This document shows positions 17,729 to 25,578 of a DNA stretch of 64,000 nt, one piece after another. Under the pieces are notes generated by a model. That model saw nothing but the letters and a program-made list of their open reading frames with translations. It was not told the DNA's origin and searched no databases. A program made the translations under genes and the position numbers. Position 1 is the first letter of the stretch. The number at the start of each line of letters is the position of its first letter. The stretch comes from Phycisphaeraceae bacterium (GTDB lineage: Bacteria; Planctomycetota; Phycisphaerae; Phycisphaerales; UBA1924): contig JAHBXH010000001.1 of NCBI GenBank assembly GCA_019636555.1, forward strand, positions 124,001 through 188,000, given 5' to 3'.

Positions 17729-18541
17729 ATGATTCGCCCGGTCGCCGCTGTTTCAGTTTTCTCGCTGTCGACGCTGGCCGCGGCCGGTTTGACTTTCGTC
17801 ACCGACAACCGCTTCGTGCAATCGGTGAATTCCTTCGGTCAGAACTCCGCGCAAACGCCGGCTGTTGCTTTCGCGCCGTTCAACAAGACGACGATGGTGA
17901 ACACCGACATGGAATCGGGGAGCTGCGGCGCAACCTCGATGCACAACTCCCAAATGGATTCCGCGCAAATGTCGGGCGCGGGCACGGTCGATGCAAACGC
18001 CGCGACCAAGGCTTCCTCACCGCTCATCTTCGCCGGTTCCGGCACCTCGCGCTTCCAAGTCATTTTCCAGCCCGACGCCGGGGGCAATCTCCATCTCTCG
18101 GGCCAGCTCGCCGGCACGAGCGGCAAGTCCACTTTGCTCGCCGAGCTGAAACAGGGCGCCAATCTGATCTACGCCAAGAGCACAGCGGGCATCATCGAGT
18201 TCGAAGGGCCCGTCGGAATGGGTGTTCAATACACGCTGACCGTGTCGTGCGCCGCAAACACGCTTCTGATGTGGACCGGGTCACCCGCAGGCTCCGCGGC
18301 GAGCGCGAGCTTCTCGTTCACCGCCGACTTTTCCGAACACACGTGCGTCGGTGATCTCAACAACGACGGCTTCGTCGACGATCTCGATTTCATCATCTTT
18401 GTTCCCGCGTACAACATCCTCGACTGCGCCGATCCGAACATGCCCGCCGGCTGCCCCGCCGACCTGAATCGCGACGGCGTGGTGGACGACGCCGATTTCA
18501 CGATTTTCGTTCCGGCGTACAACGACCTGATCTGTCCCTGA
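17729..18541 (+). CDS. secreted protein with GC-type dockerin tail
   Basis: 270 residues. The start MIRPVAAVSVFSLSTLAAAG gives a signal peptide and has AAGGGG upstream; the open frame 63 bases longer does not. The body (about 22-200) is beta-rich (FQVIFQPDAGGNLHLSGQLA, QYTLTVSCAANTLLMWTG), with no recognised catalytic site. Tail at 206-270: CVGDLNNDGFVDDLDF, NILDCADPNMPAGC, DLNRDGVVDDADF, final CP. It is followed by a strong bidirectional terminator, so it is probably a single-gene unit. Confidence 0.83.
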   Translation: MIRPVAAVSVFSLSTLAAAGLTFVTDNRFVQSVNSFGQNSAQTPAVAFAPFNKTTMVNTDMESGSCGATSMHNSQMDSAQMSGAGTVDANAATKASSPLIFAGSGTSRFQVIFQPDAGGNLHLSGQLAGTSGKSTLLAELKQGANLIYAKSTAGIIEFEGPVGMGVQYTLTVSCAANTLLMWTGSPAGSAASASFSFTADFSEHTCVGDLNNDGFVDDLDFIIFVPAYNILDCADPNMPAGCPADLNRDGVVDDADFTIFVPAYNDLICP

Positions 18542-18562
18542 GCCGAACTCTCGCGCCAAAAC

Positions 18563-18596
18563 AAAAAGCCCGCGCATCGACGCGCGGGCTTTTTCT
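18563..18596. terminator. strong bidirectional intrinsic terminator
   Basis: AAAAAGCCCGCGC (18563-18575), loop ATCGAC, GCGCGGGCTTTTT (18582-18594): a perfect 13-bp inverted repeat with T and A tracts at the two ends. It serves both the gene at 17729 and the converging gene ending at 18610. Confidence 0.92.
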
Positions 18597-18609
18597 TCTG
18601 CTTTCTGCC

Positions 18610-19485
18610 TTAGCTCCGCTTACCGATGACCATTCCGATCACACCGGCAACAACCGTGAGCACCGCGAGACCTCCGATGACGGCCCAGATATTCTGACCC
18701 AGCATCTGCAGGAAATCAGCGCCGGATCCGCTCAGGACCAGCACCACCGCGAACACGCTCAGAAGCAGCGTCACGATCGCGCCGAACGCCACGCCTCCGA
18801 GCACGCCCGACCAGACGCCGTCGTATGGCTCCGCCGCGACCATCGCCGCCATCGGGACCATCCCGGCGCTCGCAGGCGCCGCGTCCGCTCCGCCGCCTCC
18901 TTCAAAAAGCGCTCCGCCTTCCGGAGCACCGGCGCTGCTGCCCTCCGCGTCGACCGACCCCGAGCCGGCGTTCGCAGTGACTCCGAACGCATCCTCGGCC
19001 AGCCCCTGTCCGAATCCCGTCCCGGCGCCGAGATCCATGATGCCGGAACCCGCCGACGAATCACCCGCCGATGTCGCGGCGAGTCCCTGCAGCGGCGCGC
19101 TCGTCACGCGCGTGACCGCGGATGGATCAGACTCATCCGTCGCGTCCGCATCGAAAATGCTGATGCCCGTCTGTTCCTTGGGGCTGTCGCCGGCCGGCGC
19201 GCCCGAACCGCTCATGCCAAGCCCGCTTCCCATCGAAGCGCCCGAGCCGCTGCTCGCAAGCCCGATCGGCTCGAGTTCCATGCCGCTGTCCGCCAGCGGA
19301 ATGATCTCTTCCCTGCCGTCCGACTTGCCGCCCGCGAGCAAGTCCACCTGCTCGACTTTGAACATGAGTCGGTCGCGATCGCGGAACACCTCGAGCTGCC
19401 GCTTGTCCGCCATCGCCTTCACATCGTCGGGAGAGACTTTGAGTTTCTGCGCGGCTTCGTCGAGCGAGTAGAACATTTTGGCCAT
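18610..19485 (-). CDS. helix-turn-helix protein with C-terminal membrane anchor
   Basis: 291 residues; GGAG 7 bases before the ATG. Residues 4-52 look like a MerR/excisionase-type DNA-binding domain (MFYSLDEAAQKLKVSPDDVK, then ADKRQLEVFRDRDRLMFKVE). A long Gly/Ser/Ala/Asp-rich linker of about 150 residues follows, then two membrane helices (VLGGVAFGAIVTLLLSVFAV and IWAVIGGLAVLTVVAGVIGM). This order suggests a DNA- or protein-binding head on the cytoplasmic side of the inner membrane. Planctomycetes often have such proteins; ligand and targets are unknown. It is divergent from the phosphoesterase gene (68 bases apart). Confidence 0.7.
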   Translation of the reverse strand: MAKMFYSLDEAAQKLKVSPDDVKAMADKRQLEVFRDRDRLMFKVEQVDLLAGGKSDGREEIIPLADSGMELEPIGLASSGSGASMGSGLGMSGSGAPAGDSPKEQTGISIFDADATDESDPSAVTRVTSAPLQGLAATSAGDSSAGSGIMDLGAGTGFGQGLAEDAFGVTANAGSGSVDAEGSSAGAPEGGALFEGGGGADAAPASAGMVPMAAMVAAEPYDGVWSGVLGGVAFGAIVTLLLSVFAVVLVLSGSGADFLQMLGQNIWAVIGGLAVLTVVAGVIGMVIGKRS

Positions 19486-19553
19486 GTGCGGACTCCTGAA
19501 TCCCGACCAGAATGCCGGTGGCGGCCCGGCCGGGCCTAGATGATACTTCCCCT

Positions 19554-20426
19554 ATGGCACGCGAGTCGGATGAACCCGGTTCCTCCCCGCACGTCGGTCT
19601 CTCCACCCGCCCGGAGTGGGGTTTTCGCGCGCCGCGCCCGCCCGCCCCTATCGAGCCCTTCGAACTGCACCATCCCGGGGTTCCACCGGGTCTCGAAGGC
19701 CTTCGGATTCTCCATCTTTCCGACGCGCACATCGAGCGCATCTACCCGAATCCGCCCCACCACACCCGGCTCCTCGATGCGCTCGCCCGGGTCGAAGCCG
19801 ACCTCGTCGTCCTGACCGGCGATTTCATGACCTCGCCCTGCGATGATTCCGCCGCTCTGCGCGCGCTCACCGAATTGTCCCGCTCCTGGCGCACGCGCTT
19901 CGGCGCCTTCGCGATCTCGGGCAATCACGACACCGCCCGCTTCATCGCCGGGGCGCGCCGGATCCCCGGTCTCACCTGGCTCCACCACGAATCGGTCAAA
20001 ATACCGATCGATCTCGGCTGCGGCATTTCGGAACTTCGGCTTATCGGCTCGGGGTTTCCCGAGAGCCTTCTTGAGAGTGTCGGGACGCGCGACGACTCGT
20101 TCTCGATCGCGCTCGTTCACTATCCATCCGAAATCTTCGCAGCGTCGGAGCTGCGCATCCCGATCGTGCTCAGCGGCCACACGCACGGCGGACAGGTTCG
20201 ATCTCACGCATCATGGCTCCCGCACACAAGCTGCGATTTGCCGGGAAATCTGGCCTCGGGCGTGTTCCGTTTGCGCGACACTGTTCTGTGCATCTCGCGC
20301 GGGCTCGGCGCCGCGATCCTTCCGTTCCGCGTGAATTGTCCGCCGCAAGCCCCGCTCTACTCGCTGCGCAGACGCGACTTCCGATCACGAGAATGCGGTT
20401 TTCTTGCACCGATTCACCGCTGGTAA
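19554..20426 (+). CDS. calcineurin-like metallophosphoesterase
   Basis: 290 residues. All metal-ligand blocks are present: LHLSDAHIERIYP (D-x-H), VVLTGDFMTSP (GD), AISGNHDTARF (GNHD), ALVHYPSE (H) and VLSGHTHGGQVRS (GHTH). It belongs with the YkuE/UDP-diacylglucosamine hydrolase-like branch, two-metal phosphoesterases, but has no N-terminal membrane helix. The start MARESDEPGSS is used; no Shine-Dalgarno, and GATACT (19542-19547) ends 6 bases upstream. A 17-base palindrome overlaps its stop codon. Substrate unknown. Confidence 0.88.
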   Translation: MARESDEPGSSPHVGLSTRPEWGFRAPRPPAPIEPFELHHPGVPPGLEGLRILHLSDAHIERIYPNPPHHTRLLDALARVEADLVVLTGDFMTSPCDDSAALRALTELSRSWRTRFGAFAISGNHDTARFIAGARRIPGLTWLHHESVKIPIDLGCGISELRLIGSGFPESLLESVGTRDDSFSIALVHYPSEIFAASELRIPIVLSGHTHGGQVRSHASWLPHTSCDLPGNLASGVFRLRDTVLCISRGLGAAILPFRVNCPPQAPLYSLRRRDFRSRECGFLAPIHRW

Positions 20427-20441
20427 GAAGAAATTCTTCTT
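20425..20441. promoter_or_regulatory. AAGAAGAA/TTCTTCTT palindrome across the stop codon
   Basis: AAGAAGAA (20425-20432), one base, TTCTTCTT (20434-20441), overlapping the TAA of the phosphoesterase gene. It is AT-only apart from the G/C positions of the triplet repeat and lacks a T tract. Terminator stem or protein-binding site; not decidable from sequence. Confidence 0.4.
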
Positions 20442-20705
20442 GTATTTGAAAGCGTGAAAACGACCCGCAACGGCGCGGTGCACGTGATTTTTCGGAACCG
20501 ACCCGCTTCGCTTCCGAAACGAATTAGGTCTGGAGCGTCCTCCCCAACGCTCCCCAGCCAGTTCCGGATTCTTCGAAACTACCAAGCCCTACGCCGTAGC
20601 AACTTCTCTCTTTTCAATCCTTGCGGGCGCTCGTGGGAACAAACAACGCCACCCGCCCCGTCAAGCACAAGGGAATTCCAAACGACCTGCTCGGTCTGTC
20701 TTACT

Positions 20706-20732
20706 TGGAGGTGCGTGAGAACGCATCCTCCA
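20706..20732. other. GNRA-capped hairpin
   Basis: TGGAGGTGCGT, loop GAGA, ACGCA-T-CCTCCA: eleven pairs with one bulged T and a GNRA tetraloop. Such loops are common in structured RNAs, which supports an RNA role for this region. Confidence 0.45.
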
Positions 20733-21190
20733 GGGTTGGTTTGCGCGTTTCGGCTGTTCCAAGTGTCCCGCCGGTGGAGAGAAGAGACAACACCATGGCT
20801 CGAAGAACGCAAATCAATGTCGGAGCGAATCGGAGCACATCGCCGGTCTCGCAGGAATCTGGATCGGCCGGAACAGAGGCTCGCGGGAACAACCTCCCCC
20901 GCTCGCCGAAGTTCAAGCCTCTCGTGGATGCGTTTCGGGTTCGAGGATGGGGTTGGAGTGGGTGTTTGCCTGTGGGAGTTGGGAGTTCGTTGGTTTCTGG
21001 GTCAGAGGCGATGAGTTTGTGTTCTTGAGAGGAGAGAGGGATTGAGGAGGGGTGGCCCGCCGCGTGTGTAACTCCCGGCGGGCCCTTGAAAAATCCGCGG
21101 CGTCGCGCGAAAACGCCCGCCGCAGTTTCGATCCGGATTGCTCGGATCGCGCAGAGCCCAAATCTTTGCGTCAAACAACCGCCCGCGCCA

Positions 21191-21225
21191 GGGCCTGAAG
21201 CACGACCCGCACTCACTTCAGGCCC
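21191..21225. other. 10-bp inverted repeat
   Basis: GGGCCTGAAG (21191-21200) and CTTCAGGCCC (21216-21225), perfect, 15-base loop. It lies five bases before the terminator-like hairpin at 21231. Confidence 0.45.
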
Positions 21226-21230
21226 GCAAA

Positions 21231-21270
21231 CCGCCCGCTTGAGCCGAAAGGTTCGCGGGCGGCTTTCTTT
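21231..21270 (+). terminator. compound GAAA-loop intrinsic terminator
   Basis: CCGCCCGC (21231-21238) pairs with GCGGGCGG (21255-21262). Inside it, GAGCC-GAAA-GGTTC forms a second stem with a GNRA loop. CTTTCTTT follows. Reads as a plus-strand terminator, implying that something is transcribed rightward from the gene-less stretch. Confidence 0.6.
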
Positions 21271-21317
21271 CCCGGATCGAAAGGCATTGCGTTCTTGTTG
21301 CCGCTCCACTAAGATGA

Positions 21318-21345
21318 GACCCGGATGCACTTAAGCATCCGGGTC
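21318..21345. other. 11-bp perfect hairpin
   Basis: GACCCGGATGC, loop ACTTAA, GCATCCGGGTC. No T or A tract flanks it. Near the 3' end of the sulfurtransferase gene (158 bases beyond its stop). Confidence 0.45.
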
Positions 21346-21502
21346 CGTTCGAAGGAGGACAGTCTCGAAAGTACTTACCGATTTTCGGGGCTTTGGTTCC
21401 ACTCAATCCGGCAGGCTCGTCAATATTTTTGCGTACGAGCCCACTCCAGCCGTACCAAACTCGCTTTCTACCCATTTCTGATGCGCCAAGGGCCACGTCC
21501 CG

Positions 21503-22360
21503 TCATTTCTCGATGGGGACACCGATAACGCTGCCGTATTCGGTCCACGACCCGTCGTAATTGCGCACGTCCTTCAGGCCAAGCAGGTACTTGAGCACGA
21601 ACCACGTGTGGCTGCTGCGCTCTCCGATGCGGCAGTACGCCACCGTCGGCTTCTCCGGGCTCAATTTCGCCTCTTCCAGATACAGCTTCTTCAGTTCAAT
21701 CAGCGGCTTAAACGTGCCGTCCTGATTCACCGCCTTCGCCCACGGAACGCTCGCGGCACCCGGCACATGACCCCCGCGCTGCGCGGTTTCCGTCATTCCG
21801 GGCGGCGCGATCACCTTGCCCGTGAATTCGTCCGGCGAGCGCACATCCACCAGATTGGACGGCCGCGCCGAGGGCACGCTGCGCGCGATCTCGATCACGT
21901 CCATCAACTTGGCTCGCAGCGTTTCATCCGGCGCCGACGCTTTGTACGTCGTCGGCTTCACTTCGATCTTGTCCGCCGTCAGCGGCAGATCCTCACCCGC
22001 AAGCCACTTCACTCTTCCGCCGTTGAGCAGCCGCACGTCCTTGTGTCCGTACAGCTTGAAGAGCCAGAACGCGTACGCCGCAAACCAGTTGTTGTTGTCA
22101 CCGTACAGGATCACCGTGTCGCTGTTCGCAATCCCCGCGCTGCTCGCGAGCTTCTCGAATTCTTCCTTGCTCACGATGTCGCGCCGAACCTGATCCTGCA
22201 ACTGCGTCTGCCAGTTGAACCCGACCGCGCCGGGAATGTGGCCGACCTCGTATGCCTTGGTGTCCACATCGACCTCGACAAACTTGATCCCGGGCTTGCC
22301 GATATTCGCCTTCGCCCAATCTGCCTCCACCAGAACTTCCGGATGCGCGTAATTGCTCAT
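21503..22360 (-). CDS. thiosulfate/3-mercaptopyruvate-type sulfurtransferase (double rhodanese)
   Basis: 285 residues with two rhodanese domains. The N-terminal one is inactive-looking (GHIPGAVGFNW, VILYGDNNN, with Gly-Asp where Cys would be). The C-terminal one has LVDVRSPDEFTG, GHVPGAASVPWA and the active loop CRIGERS (Cys near 243). The family moves sulfane sulfur from thiosulfate or mercaptopyruvate to thiol acceptors or cyanide. AAGGA lies 7 bases before the ATG. It follows the cysteine synthase gene on the same strand after 166 bases, which suggests shared sulfur metabolism. CRIGERS is typical of thiosulfate-type enzymes (TST/SseA-like). Confidence 0.92.
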   Translation of the reverse strand: MSNYAHPEVLVEADWAKANIGKPGIKFVEVDVDTKAYEVGHIPGAVGFNWQTQLQDQVRRDIVSKEEFEKLASSAGIANSDTVILYGDNNNWFAAYAFWLFKLYGHKDVRLLNGGRVKWLAGEDLPLTADKIEVKPTTYKASAPDETLRAKLMDVIEIARSVPSARPSNLVDVRSPDEFTGKVIAPPGMTETAQRGGHVPGAASVPWAKAVNQDGTFKPLIELKKLYLEEAKLSPEKPTVAYCRIGERSSHTWFVLKYLLGLKDVRNYDGSWTEYGSVIGVPIEK

Positions 22361-22384
22361 GTGTGATCCTTTCGTTCTTCATTT

Positions 22385-22519
22385 GAGAGAACGCGGAGAA
22401 TACCAGAGAGAGTGAAAGCAAAGAGACAGTTCAATCGCAGCGCCGGCTTCCGACAGCCGCCATCCAATATGCTTTCTTCTCCGCGCCACTCCGCCACCTC
22501 CGCTCCTCCGCGTTCTCTC
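22385..22519. repeat. 14-bp inverted repeat with CTCCGC-rich element
   Basis: GAGAGAACGCGGAG (22385-22398) and CTCCGCGTTCTCTC (22506-22519) are exact inverted copies 107 bases apart, in the gap between the cysteine synthase stop and the sulfurtransferase start. The right side is a pyrimidine-rich run of CTCCGC-like units, similar in style to the elements at 34811 and 45941. Confidence 0.5.
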
Positions 22520-22526
22520 GATGTCT

Positions 22527-23507
22527 TTATTCCTCTCCAAGACCCGGAATGTGTTTCACCATACTCGACACATACTTGAACACGCTGTCACAGAACACCA
22601 TCACCCCCACCCCTTTCTGCTTCGCGTCGAGCTCCAGGACCCGCCGCGCTCCCTCATAAATCAGCCCGCTGGAAGGACCCGCGAAAAGCCCCTCGGTTCG
22701 ACACAGTTCGAGCGCCCGCGTGTACGCCAACTCGAACGGAATCTCGAGAATTTCGTCGATTCGTTTCTCATCAAAGAGCTTCGTTACGTGCAGTTCGCTC
22801 AGGTTCCGCAGCCCGGGCACATCGTGCCCCTCGCTCGGCTGCACCGCGATCACCTTCACCGCGGGGTTCTTTTCCTTCAGAAACTTCGACAGCCCCATCG
22901 CCGTCCCCGCCGTTCCCAGCGATACAAAGACGTGCGTCACTCTGCCGCCGGTCTGCCGCCAGATCTCCGGCCCCGTCGTCCGCACGTGCGCCCGCACGTT
23001 CAACTCGTTCTCGTACTGGTTCGGCATCGCATAGCGGTCTTTCTGCGCTTTCGCGTACGACCGCGCGATGCCGATCGAACCCTCGCCCATTCCCGGGCTC
23101 GGGCACATCTGGTCGTTGATCACGTCCACGTCCGCGCCGGCGATCCGCAGCAGCACGCGCTTCTCCAGCGGCACTTTCTGCGGCACAACCGCCCGCATCG
23201 CGTACCCCTTCACCGACGCCATCGCCGCCAGGCTGATCCCCGTGTTTCCGCTCGTCGGCTCGACAATCCCCCGCCCGCTTTCCCTCGTCTCGCCCCGCTT
23301 GAGTTCGCCCCGCGATTCCAAGTCCTCGATCATCGCCGACGCCGCCCGATCCTTCACCGAGCCGAACGGGTTCATCCATTCGAGCTTGGCGTACAGCTCA
23401 AAGTTGGGAGCGGGGTTCATCTTCCCGATCCGCACCAGGGGCGACGGATTCTCTACGCTCGGGAGCATCTCGAAGATGTTGTCGTAAACGCGGGTCTGAT
23501 GGTTCAT
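22527..23507 (-). CDS. cysteine synthase / PLP-dependent cysteine synthase family
   Basis: 326 residues. PLP lysine in NPFGSVKDRAA (Lys about 51), phosphate loop PTSGNTGIS, second loop SLGTAGTAMG and SSGLIYEG near the end. These define the O-acetylserine sulfhydrylase / cystathionine beta-synthase-like fold II family; no CBS domain is attached. The start MNHQTRVYDN has AAAGGG 6 bases upstream. A long charged insertion (GMGEGSIGIARSYAKAQKDR) in the middle, seen in some CysK/CysM relatives, leaves the exact acceptor uncertain. Upstream of the sulfurtransferase gene and probably co-transcribed. Confidence 0.9.
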   Translation of the reverse strand: MNHQTRVYDNIFEMLPSVENPSPLVRIGKMNPAPNFELYAKLEWMNPFGSVKDRAASAMIEDLESRGELKRGETRESGRGIVEPTSGNTGISLAAMASVKGYAMRAVVPQKVPLEKRVLLRIAGADVDVINDQMCPSPGMGEGSIGIARSYAKAQKDRYAMPNQYENELNVRAHVRTTGPEIWRQTGGRVTHVFVSLGTAGTAMGLSKFLKEKNPAVKVIAVQPSEGHDVPGLRNLSELHVTKLFDEKRIDEILEIPFELAYTRALELCRTEGLFAGPSSGLIYEGARRVLELDAKQKGVGVMVFCDSVFKYVSSMVKHIPGLGEE

Positions 23508-23842
23508 CGGATCCCTTTGTTGTGGGCCCACCCGGCCACCTCGCGAGCCGATCCTCGCGTTCGGATTGTTCGAACGCGACTTCCGATACGCACCCTTACC
23601 GGCGTTGCCAGACCACGATGGAGCGGAGCACCTTCAAAGCCCGTCCACCGGTTGGCACTCGCCCAGCGACCGAACTCGCAAACACTTTTCAAACATGAGG
23701 TTACATCACAAATTGGGCTGGTTTGAGAATTTCTGAACGTCTCTGTCGATTCCGCTTCGTCGCGTTCGACGTCCTGTGTCGAACGACCCACTTTGCGGCG
23801 GTGTATAACCGCAGAACGGGCGCACTTCCAACGGAGCTTCCA
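23508..23842. other. divergent regulatory gap with two inverted repeats
   Basis: No gene. It holds CGCGTTCG/CGAACGCG (23556-23578, 7-base loop), CGTTCGAC/GTCGAACG (23763-23785, 7-base loop), the candidate ECF42 promoter at 23744-23770 and a TATAAC at 23804-23809. The two repeats share a CGTTCG core. Confidence 0.5.
23744..23770 (+). promoter_or_regulatory. candidate ECF42-type promoter
   Basis: TGTCGA (23744-23749), 17-base spacer, CGAC (23767-23770), upstream of the DGPF gene. As I recall, ECF42 sigma factors recognise TGTCGA at -35 and CG(A/T)C at -10 ahead of DGPF genes; the sigma gene lies directly downstream. Transcription would leave a leader of about 65 bases. Confidence 0.5.
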
Positions 23843-24208
23843 ATGCGAGTCATGGTGATCGTCAAGGCGTCGAAGGACAGCGAAGCGGGCAAAATGCCCA
23901 ATCCGGAACTTCTTCAAGCGATGGGCAAGTTCAACGAGGAGCTGACGAAGGCGGGCATCATGCTCGACGGCGCCGGCCTCAAGGCAAGCTCCCACGGCGC
24001 CCGCGTCCGGTTTTCAGGGTCGCAGCGCTCCGTCATCGACGGACCGTTCACCGAATCCAAGGAACTTGTCGCGGGCTACTGGCTCTGGCAGGTAAAGTCT
24101 CTGGAGGAGGCGATCCAGTGGCTCAAGCGCTGCCCTCATCCGAACCCGGGCGCCGACACGGAGGTCGAGATCCGGCCTCTCTTCGAAGCCTCCGATTTCG
24201 GAGCGTAA
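23843..24208 (+). CDS. YCII-related DGPF-domain protein
   Basis: 121 residues; GGAG 7 bases before the ATG. MRVMVIVKASKDSEAGKMP, GAGLKASSHGARVRFSG, then the hallmark VIDGPFTESKELVAGYWLW and a CPHPNPG segment place it in the DGPF (YCII-related, PF03795) family, ferredoxin-like small proteins of unknown biochemical role. Their genes typically sit beside ECF42 sigma factors, as here with a gap of 63 bases. Some members resemble epimerase or oxygenase folds but no activity is proven. Confidence 0.92.
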   Translation: MRVMVIVKASKDSEAGKMPNPELLQAMGKFNEELTKAGIMLDGAGLKASSHGARVRFSGSQRSVIDGPFTESKELVAGYWLWQVKSLEEAIQWLKRCPHPNPGADTEVEIRPLFEASDFGA

Positions 24209-24271
24209 CGAACGACCGGCACGCGGACGTACGCAAACCAGCAAGGCGGCGGCTCGGGCTAATCTCAACGC

Positions 24272-25549
24272 ATGCCCGAGCCATCGCCTACGCGCCGCGC
24301 GATCGAGGCGGTCTGGAAGATCGAGGCCCCCCGGTTGATCGCGGGGCTCGTGCGCCGGGTGCGCGATGTCGGGCTAGCCGAAGAAGCCGCGCAGGACGCG
24401 TTCGTCGAAGCGCTCGAGCAGTGGCCCGACGCCGGCGTTCCGGAAAACCCCGGCGCCTGGCTGGCAACAACCGCACGCCGTCGCGCCATCGACCGCATCC
24501 GGCGCGAACAAAAACTACGAGAGATCGGCGAAGCACTCTCGCGAGAATCCGGAACTTCAGACCCCATGCCCGCCGCCATCGACAGGCTCGACGACCCGAT
24601 CGAGGATGATCTACTCCGTCTTGTCTTCATGACGTCCCATCCGCTCCTGCCGGATGACGCACGATCAGCGCTCACCCTCCGACTTCTCTGCGGCCTCTCC
24701 ACCGGCGAAATCGCCAGAGCGTTCCTCGTCCCGGAACCCACCATCGCCCAGCGGATTGTCCGCGCCAAACGCACCCTCTCGGACAACCGTGTCGCCTTCG
24801 AAGTCCCCGTCGGAAAGGATCTGCCCGAGCGCCTGGCCTCCGTGCTCGAAGTCCTCTACCTGCTCTTCAACGAGGGCTATACCGCAACGGCGGGCGACGA
24901 TTGGATCCGCCCTTCGCTCTGCGAAGAGTCGATGCGTTTGGGAAGGATTCTCGAAGGCCTCATGCCCCTCGAGCCCGAAGTGCACGGGCTCGTTGCGCTC
25001 ATGGAGTTGCAGGCTTCGCGCCTGAACGCCCGCACCGACCGCGACGGAAACCCGATCCTACTCCCGGATCAGGACCGCTCCCGATGGGATCGCACGCTGA
25101 TCCGGCATGGGCTCGGTGCGCTCGATGCCGCCCGACGCTCGAAGCACGCCCCCGGCCCCTACACCCTCCAAGCCGAGATCGCGGCTTGTCACGCGCGGGC
25201 AAACAGCGCCGCGGGAACCGACTGGCGCCAGATCGCCGATCTGTACGGCCGCCTCGGCCTCGTCGCGCCTTCCCCGATCGTCGAATTGAACCGGGCGGTC
25301 GCGGTCGGGATGGCCGAAGGACCACAAGCCGGGCTCCGCATCGTTGACGCGCTGACGACCGAGCCCGCCCTCGCCGCGTACCACCTGCTCCCTGCCGTGC
25401 GCGCCGATTTCCTCTTCAAGCTCAGCCGTTTCGCCGAGGCCGCGCCGGAATTCGAGCGCGCCGCCACGATGACCCGGAACACGCGCGAACAATCTCTCCT
25501 TCGCGAGAGAGCGGCCGAATGCAAACGGTCCGCAGGACAGGAAAGTTAA
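24272..25549 (+). CDS. ECF42-type RNA polymerase sigma factor with C-terminal TPR extension
   Basis: 425 residues. Sigma region 2 (LIAGLVRRVRDVGLAEEAAQ, then NPGAWLATTARRRAIDRIR) and region 4 (LTLRLLCGLSTGEIARAFLV, then PTIAQRIVRAKRTL) occupy the first 180 residues. The rest is the long extension of this group (FNEGYTATAGDDWIRPSLCE, TDWRQIADLYGRLGLVAPSP, PEFERAATMTRN), TPR-like and needed for activity in studied ECF42 members. There is no anti-sigma gene beside it. No Shine-Dalgarno; TAATCT (24260-24265) ends 6 bases before the ATG. It probably controls the DGPF gene upstream. Confidence 0.93.
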   Translation: MPEPSPTRRAIEAVWKIEAPRLIAGLVRRVRDVGLAEEAAQDAFVEALEQWPDAGVPENPGAWLATTARRRAIDRIRREQKLREIGEALSRESGTSDPMPAAIDRLDDPIEDDLLRLVFMTSHPLLPDDARSALTLRLLCGLSTGEIARAFLVPEPTIAQRIVRAKRTLSDNRVAFEVPVGKDLPERLASVLEVLYLLFNEGYTATAGDDWIRPSLCEESMRLGRILEGLMPLEPEVHGLVALMELQASRLNARTDRDGNPILLPDQDRSRWDRTLIRHGLGALDAARRSKHAPGPYTLQAEIAACHARANSAAGTDWRQIADLYGRLGLVAPSPIVELNRAVAVGMAEGPQAGLRIVDALTTEPALAAYHLLPAVRADFLFKLSRFAEAAPEFERAATMTRNTREQSLLRERAAECKRSAGQES

Positions 25550-25578
25550 TCCCGCGCGAGCACCGGAGAGCGATCGGG

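Larger units (their letters stand above)
20427..21502. other. gene-less 1.08 kb stretch rich in hairpins
   Basis: No frame here has a credible start, codon use or family match; the best small frame (20801-21028, 75 codons, MARRTQINVGANRST) has no properly spaced Shine-Dalgarno. Strong inverted repeats: TTTCGGAA/TTCCGAAA (20490-20519); CTGGAGCGT/ACGCT..CCAG (20530-20557); an 11-bp stem with GAGA loop (20706-20732); GGCCCGCCG/CGGCGGGCC (21054-21084); GGGCCTGAAG/CTTCAGGCCC (21191-21225); the terminator at 21231; and an 11-bp stem with ACTTAA loop (21318-21345). I looked for RNase P RNA, tmRNA, SRP RNA and tRNA consensus blocks and found none. A structured non-coding RNA is possible. Confidence 0.5.

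Noticed and set aside
20931..20960. GGTTCGA resembling a tRNA T-loop
   Set aside because: The flanking bases cannot form the 5-bp T stem, and no acceptor or anticodon arm is present.
20801..21028. Possible 75-codon gene in the gene-less stretch
   Set aside because: No properly spaced Shine-Dalgarno, codon use unlike its neighbours, no family likeness.
22521..23726. 401-residue plus-strand frame opposite cysteine synthase
   Set aside because: Overlaps the whole of a clear PLP enzyme gene; composition is His/Arg/Pro-rich noise.
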